NCBI RefSeq assembly: GCF_943192945.1
Contig: NZ_CALPCE010000001.1
Coordinates: 186,001-250,000, forward strand
Direction of reading: 5' to 3'
From: Anaerocaecibacter muris
GTDB lineage: Bacteria; Bacillota; Clostridia; Christensenellales; Pumilibacteraceae
Length of the DNA stretch: 64,000 nt
The notes below the pieces were generated by a model. It ran no database searches. It saw only the letters and a list, made by a program, of their open reading frames with translations, and had not been told where the DNA came from. A program made the position numbers and the translations under genes. The number at the start of each line of letters is the position of its first letter. Position 1 is the stretch's first letter. This document shows, one piece after another, positions 8,847-16,535 of the stretch.

Positions 8847-11240
8847 ATGGCAGTTACACGCAAACCGAAAAATACGTTGAGGTTTTCCCAACCTTCGTCA
8901 TGGTGGGGAAGTCAGTGGCGCGAGGGTTTGCCGCTCGGCAACGGCGTAATAGGCGCGTCCGTATACGGAGGCGCTGCCAGCGACGTAATTATGCTTACGC
9001 ACGGCGATCTGTGGTGGCAGGGTAAAGACTCCGCATTGCAGGACGTTGCCGAAAAAGTAGCGGGAGTTCGCAAGAAAATAGACGACGGCGATTTTTTGGG
9101 CGCGGAAAAGATTTTATCGACCGAGCTTATTCGCAAGGGCTATCGCCCGCAGTTGTCGTACCCGTTGCCGCTCTGTGATTTTAAAATAGATATGAACCTC
9201 GACCGCGCGGCAAAGGAATACAGCCGCACGCTCGATATGGAAAACGCCGAAGCCTCGGTGTCGTTTAAGGACGGCGCGACGCGCTTCGAGCGCAATGCGT
9301 TTGTTTCGCGCGCGCGCGATATAATAGTGTACGAAATTACGCGCACGGGGCAGAAGAATATCGACGCGAGCTTTAAGTTCGAGTTGCACGATAAGTTTAA
9401 CGCGCGCACTCCCGTCGCGGTTTCCGCCACGCCCGAAAGCGTCAGCGTCAAGAGCGAAAATTACTGGTTGTATTTTTCCGCGCGTTCCTCGTCGGGCGCG
9501 GACTTCGGCGCGGTTGCAAAGATCAACTTTTTCGCGGGCAAGCAGGAAATCAAGGACGACAGGCTTGTAATTACGGGCGCGGAAAAAATCCTCGTAATAA
9601 TCAAACCGTTTATCGAAGCGCAACGCGACAAGGCGTGGAAAGACTGCAAAGCGGCGATTATGGAAATTAAATTGCCGTATGATAAATTGCTCAAAGAACA
9701 TCAAACACTGCACCAAAAACTGTTCTATTCGGCGGAAGTCGATTTTGCCGCCGACCAGCAGTCGCGCGACGAATTTGTAGACAAGTCGGTCGCCGACGCA
9801 GTGCAAACGGGCGAAACCAATGCCGCCACGCTCGAAAAACTGTGGGCGTTCGGCAGATACCTGATGATCACGGGTTCTTCGCCCGACGCGCGTCCGTTTG
9901 CGCCTTACGGCTTGTGGTGCGGCGATTACAAAGCGGAAAAAGCGCAGATCAATGCGGCAGGCGATTTGCAAGCCGTGTACGACATGACGCAGAGCGGAAA
10001 TCTTAACGATTTTGCGGAAAGCGTGTTCCACCTGTACGAAGCGGTCATGCCGTCATTAAAGACCAATGCGTCGCGGCTTTACGGTTGCCGCGGCATATTT
10101 GTGCCGTATACCACTTCGCCCTCGACGGGCTACCTCGGCGACATAAGCGATTCCATGATTCACTTCACGGGTGTCGCGGGCTGGTTGGGCAACCTGTTTT
10201 ACGATTATGCGCTGTACACCAACGATCAAAAGTTTTTAAAGACGCGCGCACTCCCGTTCATGAAAGAGGCGGCGACGTTCTACGAAGAGTTTTTCAAGCT
10301 CGTCGATCTTAAATATTACGAATCTTCGCCGTCGTATTCTCCGTTTACGACCCCCGGCAACCTTGCGGGAACGGGCGATGAGCACGGTATTGCCAAAAAC
10401 GCAACGGTCGATTTTGCGGTTGCGCGCAGTCTTTTGACAAATCTTATCGAGGGGTCGAAGTCTGCGGGCATGAACAAAGCGGAAGTCATTAAGTGGGAAG
10501 ACATGCTCAAAAAGATTCCGCCGTTCAAGTTCAATCCCGACGGCACCGTAAGCGAATTTATAGACGACCGTTGCACGGATAACCCCGCGTCGCCGTCGCT
10601 TGCGCTGTATTATCCCGTTTATCCCGATTACAGATGTCGCGAAAACGCCGAGCTTAACAAGGCGATGAGCGCGACCGCGCGTAAAAAGACCTCTACAGCA
10701 AAGGAAAATATGTCCGCGGCGGACGTCGCGCGTTATGCGCAGGTGTTTGCGCGGTTGGGCGACGGCGATCAGTTCTATGAGCAAATAAACGCGCTTGTAC
10801 GCGGCATGGCTATGAACAACTTGATGTTTGCTGAAAGCGATTGGCGCGGCATGGGCAGCGGTAAAAAGGACTTGTGGGCGCAGCCCGTTCCTTACGTCAA
10901 TCTGATGGTAACGGGCGCAATGCAAGAGGCTCTTGTCCAGTCCACGCCCGACCTTATCCATTTGCTTCCCGCCGTTCCGTCGGAAATGAATAAAGGCGTG
11001 CTGACAGGCTTCCAGACAAGGGCGAACGTGGAAATTTCGTCCATGGAGTGGGATATGTCGCGCGGAACGTTGCTTGTCAAGCTAAAAGCCAAGCGCGCGG
11101 CTGTGATTGACGTTCAGTTCCCCAAAACGGCAAAAGCGCCCAAAAAGGTGGACGCGCAAAAGTTCGACGATACGCGCGGCTTGCTTATAGGACTGAAACT
11201 CGCGGCTAACAAACTTGTAACACTCGATATAAAATTCTAA
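8847..11240 (+). CDS. Glycoside hydrolase family 95-like protein with altered active-site motifs
   Basis: A 797-residue cytoplasmic protein (no signal peptide) with GH95-type layout: an N-terminal beta-sandwich beginning WREGLPLGNGVIGA and DLWWQGK, an alpha/alpha-barrel from about residue 310 to 710, and a C-terminal beta domain with LLPAVPSEMNKGVLTGF. Family members cleave alpha-L-fucosides or alpha-L-galactosides. The active-site regions differ from characterised fucosidases: the usual NxN segment reads QINAAGD, the SPE acid motif reads SPSYSPFTTPGN (Glu replaced by Phe), and the DGNFG region is replaced by QPVPYVNLMVTG. Either the substrate and mechanism differ, or the protein is inactive. 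It is a single-gene unit with its own promoter and terminator. Confidence 0.8.
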   Translation: MAVTRKPKNTLRFSQPSSWWGSQWREGLPLGNGVIGASVYGGAASDVIMLTHGDLWWQGKDSALQDVAEKVAGVRKKIDDGDFLGAEKILSTELIRKGYRPQLSYPLPLCDFKIDMNLDRAAKEYSRTLDMENAEASVSFKDGATRFERNAFVSRARDIIVYEITRTGQKNIDASFKFELHDKFNARTPVAVSATPESVSVKSENYWLYFSARSSSGADFGAVAKINFFAGKQEIKDDRLVITGAEKILVIIKPFIEAQRDKAWKDCKAAIMEIKLPYDKLLKEHQTLHQKLFYSAEVDFAADQQSRDEFVDKSVADAVQTGETNAATLEKLWAFGRYLMITGSSPDARPFAPYGLWCGDYKAEKAQINAAGDLQAVYDMTQSGNLNDFAESVFHLYEAVMPSLKTNASRLYGCRGIFVPYTTSPSTGYLGDISDSMIHFTGVAGWLGNLFYDYALYTNDQKFLKTRALPFMKEAATFYEEFFKLVDLKYYESSPSYSPFTTPGNLAGTGDEHGIAKNATVDFAVARSLLTNLIEGSKSAGMNKAEVIKWEDMLKKIPPFKFNPDGTVSEFIDDRCTDNPASPSLALYYPVYPDYRCRENAELNKAMSATARKKTSTAKENMSAADVARYAQVFARLGDGDQFYEQINALVRGMAMNNLMFAESDWRGMGSGKKDLWAQPVPYVNLMVTGAMQEALVQSTPDLIHLLPAVPSEMNKGVLTGFQTRANVEISSMEWDMSRGTLLVKLKAKRAAVIDVQFPKTAKAPKKVDAQKFDDTRGLLIGLKLAANKLVTLDIKF

Positions 11241-11242
11241 CA

Positions 11243-11280
11243 CAAAAAAACGTGCGGTGACTGTCGCACGTTTTAATTTT
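11243..11280. terminator. Bidirectional terminator between GH95-like gene and dapB
   Basis: Ten-base perfect arms AAAACGTGCG (11247-11256) and CGCACGTTTT (11265-11274) around an eight-base loop, with T-rich tails on both strands. It serves both convergent genes. Confidence 0.85.
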
Positions 11281-11288
11281 GAATTTAT

Positions 11289-12029
11289 TCACTTGTTGTT
11301 TGTAAGATAGGCGACTACGTCGTCCATGTCGTATAGCGCGGGTTTTGCCGATAATACGAAGTCCGCCGCGCGGAACGCGCCCGCCGCAAAAAGTTCTCTG
11401 CTTCTTGCCGAGTGCGATATTGTAACCGTTTCGTGTTCGCCGTAAAAACCGATTTCGTGTTCGCCAACAACCCCGCCGCCGCGCACCGACGTAATGCCCA
11501 GTTCGCCGCTGTTGCGCTTGCCGTCGCGGTTTATTATTTGTTTGTCGCGCGGCGCGAGCGCATCCGCGAGCAATAGCGCGGTTCCGGACGGGCTGTCCGC
11601 TTTTTGATTGTGGTGTTTTTCGACGATTTCGATGTCGAACCCGTCGCCGAGTATCGCTTGCGCGGCTTTAGCCGCCGCCTTGGTCGCGGCTATGCCGAGG
11701 CTTGTATTGCCCGAACGGAAAACGGGCACGCGCTTTGCAAGCAGTCTTATGCTCATCAGTTCGCTGTCGTTATAGCCGGTCGTGGCGATTACGCAGGGCG
11801 TTTTGCGCGCGTCGGCGAGCGATATTAACGGCGTGAGCGTTTGCGGACGTGAAAAGTCGATTATAACGTCGAACGGCACGTTTATGTTGCGCACGTCGTC
11901 AAACGTCGGAATTTCGGGGTGGGGAAAAGCATCGAACCCGCCTGTTATTTCGTAACCGAACGACGGCGCACATTGCACGAGCATTTTGCCCATTTTTCCG
12001 CTTATGCCGAATAAGAAAGCCTTTTTCAT
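11289..12029 (-). CDS. dapB: 4-hydroxy-tetrahydrodipicolinate reductase
   Basis: Reduces hydroxy-tetrahydrodipicolinate with NAD(P)H in lysine and diaminopimelate synthesis. The N-terminal nucleotide-binding loop GISGKMGK is present, and the family signature EKHHNQKADSPSGTA contains the catalytic His pair and Lys. The length, 246 residues, is typical. It begins 20 bases after the dapA stop and is the last gene of an asd-dapA-dapB operon. Confidence 0.97.
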   Translation of the reverse strand: MKKAFLFGISGKMGKMLVQCAPSFGYEITGGFDAFPHPEIPTFDDVRNINVPFDVIIDFSRPQTLTPLISLADARKTPCVIATTGYNDSELMSIRLLAKRVPVFRSGNTSLGIAATKAAAKAAQAILGDGFDIEIVEKHHNQKADSPSGTALLLADALAPRDKQIINRDGKRNSGELGITSVRGGGVVGEHEIGFYGEHETVTISHSARSRELFAAGAFRAADFVLSAKPALYDMDDVVAYLTNNK

Positions 12030-12049
12030 TTTTGTTGTACCTATGCGAC

Positions 12050-12934
12050 TTATTTTATAAGCCCGATTTCTCGCATTGCCGCGGCGAGCCTGTCTGTGTG
12101 TTCGGGTTCCAGTTCGGTAAGCGGCAGGCGCGGCGTGCCGACGTCCAGCCCTATGAGTTGCATGGCTTTTTTGACGGGAATAGGGTTGACCTCGCAGAAA
12201 AGACTGTGTACAAACTCGCTAATACGAAATTGAAGCGCGCGCGCCTCGGCGTAATTGCCTTTGTCGCACAGTGCGCAAAGTTCGCTCATGATTTTGGGCG
12301 CGGGGTTTGCCGCTACCGATATTACGCCTTTGCAACCGAGCGCCATGGCGATAGTCGTAAGACTGTCGTCGCCGCAGTACATTGCAAAGTCTTTTTGCGC
12401 GCATACCTTTGCCGCGTCCTGAAATTGGTCGATGTCGCCGCTCGCTTCCTTAATGCCGATAATGCCGTCTATGTCGGCAAGCTCCGCAATGGTTTTTGGC
12501 AAAATATTTACGCACGTGCGAGTGGGGACGTTGTAAACAATGACGGGCGCGCCGACAGCGGCGACCGCTTTGTAATGTTCCACAATGCCGCGTTGCGTGC
12601 ATTTATTGTAGTAGGGGGTTACGACGAGCACGGCGTCCGCGCCCAAGTCCTTTGCTTTTTTAGCGCGTTCGCACGCGACGGCGGTGCTGTTACTGCCCGC
12701 GCCGACTATGACCGGTACTCTGCCGTTGGTTTTTGCTATAACAAACTTGACGGCTTGTTCGTATTCCGCCGCTTTGACCGTGGCGGGTTCGCCCGTGGTG
12801 CCGAAAGGAATCAGCGCCGTCGTGCCGCCCGACAGCAGGTGCTCTATGTAGCGTTCGAGTACGTTGTAATCGATATTTCCGTCTTTTCCGAACGGCGTGA
12901 CCATAGCCGCGCCCACGCCCGTAAACAGTGTCAT
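12050..12934 (-). CDS. dapA: 4-hydroxy-tetrahydrodipicolinate synthase
   Basis: Class I aldolase that condenses pyruvate with aspartate semialdehyde, the branch point to lysine and diaminopimelate. It is a 294-residue barrel with PFGTTGEPATV (pyruvate-binding region), YNVPTRTCVN (the Tyr and Arg of the active site) and GIKEASGD, which contains the Schiff-base Lys. MYCGDDS completes the pattern. It lies between asd and dapB, and the product of asd is its substrate. Confidence 0.97.
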   Translation of the reverse strand: MTLFTGVGAAMVTPFGKDGNIDYNVLERYIEHLLSGGTTALIPFGTTGEPATVKAAEYEQAVKFVIAKTNGRVPVIVGAGSNSTAVACERAKKAKDLGADAVLVVTPYYNKCTQRGIVEHYKAVAAVGAPVIVYNVPTRTCVNILPKTIAELADIDGIIGIKEASGDIDQFQDAAKVCAQKDFAMYCGDDSLTTIAMALGCKGVISVAANPAPKIMSELCALCDKGNYAEARALQFRISEFVHSLFCEVNPIPVKKAMQLIGLDVGTPRLPLTELEPEHTDRLAAAMREIGLIK

Positions 12935-12996
12935 AATCTTACCTCTGAATTAGTCTTGATTATTGTATGCCGCGCGGTTCGCGCGTATGAAATGCC

Positions 12997-13992
12997 TTAA
13001 TAGCCGTTGCCGTGCAACAGTTCCGCTATTTGGACGGCGTTGCTTGCCGCGCCTTTGCGAATATTGTCTGCGACGACCCAGATGTTAAGTCCGTTATCGA
13101 CGGAGTGATCCTCGCGCACTCTGCCGACAAACACTTCGTCGTGCCCTTCCGAATCGATAGGCATGGGGTAGACGTTGTTTGCGGGATCGTCGCACACTAC
13201 TATGCCTTTGGCTTGACGCAAAACGTCGAGCGCGGCGGCGCGCGTAACGGGGTTGTAAAATTCTATGTTAATGCTTTCGCTGTGACCGTAATATACGGGC
13301 ACGCGCGCGGTTGTAGCGGTGATGCGCATAGCGTCGTCGCCTAAAATCTTGCGCGTTTCGTTTACCATTTTAAGTTCTTCTTTGGTATAGCCGTCGTCGG
13401 TAAAAACGTCTATATGCGGTAAAACGTTAAACGCAATGGGGTGAGGGAACTTTTTGGGCGGCTCGCCGTTTATTCCGTTTTGAAGATCGTCGTAACCTTG
13501 ACGACCCGCACCCGACACCGCTTGATATGTAGAGTACACTATGCGTTTTATCTTGAACGCGTCGTGGAGCGGTTTGAGCGCGACCACTGCTTGTATCGTC
13601 GAGCAGTTTGGGTTGGCGATAATTCCGTTATGCTTGAACGCCGCTTCGGGATTGACTTCGGGCACGACGAGCGGCACGTTTTTATCCATGCGCCAGTAGC
13701 TGGAATTGTCTATCGCCACCGCGCCGCACGACGCGAATATAGGCGCGAACTGTTTGGACACGTCGCCGCCCGCGGAAAATATTGCGTATTTTACATTGGC
13801 TTTTTTTATGTTTTCGGCGGTTAGTTCTTCAACCGTGTATTTTTTGCCATTAAACTCCATTATTGCGCCCGCACTGCGCGCCGACGCAAAAAGGTGCAAT
13901 TCTCCGACCGGGAAGTTGCGTTCTTCGAGTACTTTGAGCATCATGCGCCCGACAAGACCGGTTGCGCCTACTACCGCTGTTGTTACGTTCAT
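12997..13992 (-). CDS. asd: Aspartate-semialdehyde dehydrogenase
   Basis: Reduces aspartyl phosphate to aspartate semialdehyde, feeding both the lysine/DAP and the threonine/methionine branches. The NADP loop VGATGLVGR is at the N-terminus, the catalytic Cys is in NPNCSTIQ, and the conserved SGAGRQG and HSES motifs follow, the latter with the active-site His. It is 331 residues, the usual length. A consensus promoter and a GGAGG ribosome binding site precede ATG 13992 on the minus strand, so asd leads the operon. Confidence 0.97.
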   Translation of the reverse strand: MNVTTAVVGATGLVGRMMLKVLEERNFPVGELHLFASARSAGAIMEFNGKKYTVEELTAENIKKANVKYAIFSAGGDVSKQFAPIFASCGAVAIDNSSYWRMDKNVPLVVPEVNPEAAFKHNGIIANPNCSTIQAVVALKPLHDAFKIKRIVYSTYQAVSGAGRQGYDDLQNGINGEPPKKFPHPIAFNVLPHIDVFTDDGYTKEELKMVNETRKILGDDAMRITATTARVPVYYGHSESINIEFYNPVTRAAALDVLRQAKGIVVCDDPANNVYPMPIDSEGHDEVFVGRVREDHSVDNGLNIWVVADNIRKGAASNAVQIAELLHGNGY

Positions 13993-14010
13993 ATAAAGCC
14001 TCCGACGAAT

Positions 14011-14039
14011 ATATTATCATTATCGTTCGGCATTGTCAA
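14011..14039 (-). promoter_or_regulatory. Sigma-A promoter of the asd-dapA-dapB operon
   Basis: On the minus strand: TTGACA (14034-14039), 17-base spacer, TAATAT (14011-14016), then CGGAGG (about 13998-14003) before the asd start. Confidence 0.8.
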
Positions 14040-14113
14040 GCGTATGCGATTACGCGCGCGCACAAGGCGCGTCGGAGCGTGCGTTCTTATTTTTAAAAAT
14101 GCCGTCTTTTTAC

Positions 14114-14142
14114 TTGAAAAAAGGCGCGATAAGTAGTATAAT
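14114..14142 (+). promoter_or_regulatory. Sigma-A promoter placing the start site at the M20D start codon
   Basis: TTGAAA (14114-14119), exactly 17 bases, then TATAAT (14137-14142). Only GTAATC separates the -10 box from ATG 14149, so the expected transcript start falls on the start codon. No ribosome binding site is visible. Confidence 0.75.
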
Positions 14143-14148
14143 GTAATC

Positions 14149-15255
14149 ATGGGTGATCTATCTTTGCAATACCTTACCGATACGCGGCGCAAGCTACACT
14201 CGCTTGCGGAGCTGTCGGGCGAGGAGCATAAAACATCCGCATTTATCGCGGACGAGCTTAAACGGCTCGGCTACAAGCCCAAGTTAATAGGTACGGGCGT
14301 ATATTGCGACGTAGGGCGCGGCGCGCCGCGGCTGGCGTTTCGTGCGGACATAGACGCGTTACCCATAACCGAGGACGTCGCAACGACGGGCATGTCCGCT
14401 TGCGCGGCTTCGGGCAACGTCATGCACGCTTGCGGTCACGACGGGCATACAGCCAACCTGCTAAACGTCGCGCGCATACTCGGCGGAACGAGCGACGTTC
14501 CGATTAGATTTATTTTTCAGTTCGGCGAGGAGGGTATAGGCGGCAGTCAGGTCATGATTGACGGCGGAGTGATGAACGACGTCGGCGAAATTTATGCGTT
14601 GCACCTTTGCCCCGAACTCGACGAAGGCAAAATCGGCTACTGCTACGGCGGTATGTTTGCGGGTTGTTGCGAATTCGACGTGGAAGTCGAGGGCAAGGCG
14701 AGCCATTGCGCAATGCCGCAACTCGGCGCGGACGCCGTTAAAGCGTCGATAGCAATCGCCAACGCGGCGTTCCGCGCGGCGGAGGAACGCGGGCTGTTGT
14801 TAAACCTCGGCAAAACCGTCGGCGGCGCGGCGCGCAATATCGTCGCGGACAAGTCGAAGTCGGAATATTCGTTGCGGTTTTACGATATGGCAAAGTGCGA
14901 AGCCGCCATGCTCGACATAGAGCGAGCCGCGCTTGACGCGGACGATAAGTTGGGCACAAATCACCGCATAATAAGTCAAGCCGTTTACAAACCGTTAATC
15001 AATTCCGCGTTTGCGGTTGACCGAGTGCGGAGCGTAATGGGCGAAGCGTGCGTTGCGGTCGAACCGCGCAACACCGCGGAAGATTTTTCCAACTATCTCT
15101 GCGAGGCGACGGGTTGCATGGTTTGGCTGGGCACGGGCGCGGACGGACGCAGATCCCCGTTGCACAGCGAAAGTTTTTCGTTCGACGAGCGCGCGTTGCT
15201 CACGGGAACGGAGTTGTTTCTTAAAATAATCGAATCGTACTCGAAGAAGAAATAG
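14149..15255 (+). CDS. M20D family amidohydrolase (possible N-acetyl-diaminopimelate deacetylase)
   Basis: A 368-residue metal-dependent amidohydrolase of the M20D group, which removes acyl groups from amino acids or indole conjugates. Visible motifs: RADIDALPI, HACGHDGHTA with the metal-binding Cys/His pair, GEEGIGG with the catalytic Glu, and late PLHSESFSFDE with a metal His. It stands divergent to asd-dapA-dapB, so N-acetyl-diaminopimelate deacetylase is an attractive role, but no dapH is present in the window and substrate cannot be read from the motifs. The next gene begins nine bases after the stop with an AGGAGAG site, so it heads a probable operon. The transcript appears leaderless. 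Confidence 0.85.
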   Translation: MGDLSLQYLTDTRRKLHSLAELSGEEHKTSAFIADELKRLGYKPKLIGTGVYCDVGRGAPRLAFRADIDALPITEDVATTGMSACAASGNVMHACGHDGHTANLLNVARILGGTSDVPIRFIFQFGEEGIGGSQVMIDGGVMNDVGEIYALHLCPELDEGKIGYCYGGMFAGCCEFDVEVEGKASHCAMPQLGADAVKASIAIANAAFRAAEERGLLLNLGKTVGGAARNIVADKSKSEYSLRFYDMAKCEAAMLDIERAALDADDKLGTNHRIISQAVYKPLINSAFAVDRVRSVMGEACVAVEPRNTAEDFSNYLCEATGCMVWLGTGADGRRSPLHSESFSFDERALLTGTELFLKIIESYSKKK

Positions 15256-15263
15256 GAGAGCTA

Positions 15264-16532
15264 ATGGCTAAAAGCGACACCACGGTAAAAAAGAAAAAGA
15301 AAGGCATAGTTCAGCGCATGATGTTCGGCGACGACACAAAGCCCGATCTCACGCCCGAACGCATGAAAATGTCCAAGTGGGCAATGTTTAAACACCTGTT
15401 TTTCCACAGATTCGGAACTATGGTGTTTTTGAACTTGCTCACCGTTTTGTTCGCACTGCCCGCGGCGGCGGTTATGGTGCTGTTCTATTTGAACACGGCG
15501 GTCGCGGCGAGCTTTATTCCGTATTCGGGCAATCTCGGCATCGGCTATCCCATTGTCACCGACGCAATCACGCAGGGCGTACTTACTAATTTTTCTTACG
15601 AACTGATGGAGTTTTTAATACTTGTTCCGTGTATTGCGGTGTTTGCGCTCGGCGTTTCGGGCAACCTGTACGTCATGCGCAAGCTCGTTTGGGAAGAACC
15701 CACAAGGACGTTTAAAGACTTTTTCCGCGGCATTAAAAAATGCTGGCTGCCCGCGCTCGTCATGGGCTTTGCGTTCGGGCTTACTATACTGCTTGTACAG
15801 TTTTCGTTCGGGTACTTCGACGCTTACCGCCTGTCAACGGGCTTAAAAGCGTTGAGCATAACGCTGTCCATTATTTTCTTGGTGTTTATGATACTGTTTG
15901 CGTCGTTCTTCCTGACGCAGAACGCGGCGTTCAAAATGCGCCCCATGGTGTTGATACGCAATTCCTTGCTGTTTGTAATCGGCACCAACATACAGGCGAT
16001 ACTGATAATCGGGCTTGCGCTCGCACCCGTGTATTTGATGTTTATCCCCGGGATAATGATGATACTTGTAATGGTTTACGTGTTTTTGGGCGTGTCGTTC
16101 TCCACGCTCGGCATAACGCTGTACTGTCATCACTGTTACGAAAAGTTTTTGTACGACAAGATTGAGAACAAACCCTCTACCGTGTACGCCAAGCGCGCGA
16201 GCGATTTCGACGACGAAAAAACGGAGCAGGTCGGCAAAAAGAAGCAACAGCCCGTCGCGTACAAAAATCCCAAAAAGCGCAAGAAGTCCATTGACGAAGG
16301 CGCGTCCATTACTCCGCTTACTCCCACGTTCAGGCGCGAGGATTTGGAGCGTTTGGAGAAAGAACACGAAAAGGTCATGCGCGAAAGCACGGACGACGAC
16401 GGCGAGGACAGCGCGGAGAGCGACGGCGAAGTTGCGCCCGCTGTAACGGAAACCGCGCCGACCGTTCCCGATAGCGCCGCTTCCGAAGTCGGCACAGACA
16501 AAGCCGACGGCACGGATAACGGTAAGGAATAA
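15264..16532 (+). CDS. YesL/DUF624-like membrane protein with long charged tail
   Basis: A 422-residue integral membrane protein. Residues 1-40 are basic and soluble; residues about 48-300 contain five or six hydrophobic segments; from about 305 onwards a hydrophilic, disordered tail is first basic (KKQQ, PKKRKK) and then strongly acidic. The membrane part, with FKDFFRGIKKCWLPAL between helices, resembles the YesL/DUF624 family, often found near polysaccharide-use genes in Bacillota; its biochemical role is unknown. The tail of over 110 residues exceeds the usual family length. It is second in the M20D-led operon. Confidence 0.7.
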   Translation: MAKSDTTVKKKKKGIVQRMMFGDDTKPDLTPERMKMSKWAMFKHLFFHRFGTMVFLNLLTVLFALPAAAVMVLFYLNTAVAASFIPYSGNLGIGYPIVTDAITQGVLTNFSYELMEFLILVPCIAVFALGVSGNLYVMRKLVWEEPTRTFKDFFRGIKKCWLPALVMGFAFGLTILLVQFSFGYFDAYRLSTGLKALSITLSIIFLVFMILFASFFLTQNAAFKMRPMVLIRNSLLFVIGTNIQAILIIGLALAPVYLMFIPGIMMILVMVYVFLGVSFSTLGITLYCHHCYEKFLYDKIENKPSTVYAKRASDFDDEKTEQVGKKKQQPVAYKNPKKRKKSIDEGASITPLTPTFRREDLERLEKEHEKVMRESTDDDGEDSAESDGEVAPAVTETAPTVPDSAASEVGTDKADGTDNGKE

Positions 16533-16535
16533 CGA

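Noticed and set aside
12032-13000. A 322-codon open frame on the plus strand
   Set aside because: It runs opposite to dapA and part of asd, both certain genes, and its product has no recognisable pattern.
14040-14113. GC-rich imperfect inverted repeat followed by T-rich bases between asd and the M20D gene
   Set aside because: Pairing is poor and it stands upstream of both divergent promoters, where a terminator has no clear use; an operator role cannot be supported.
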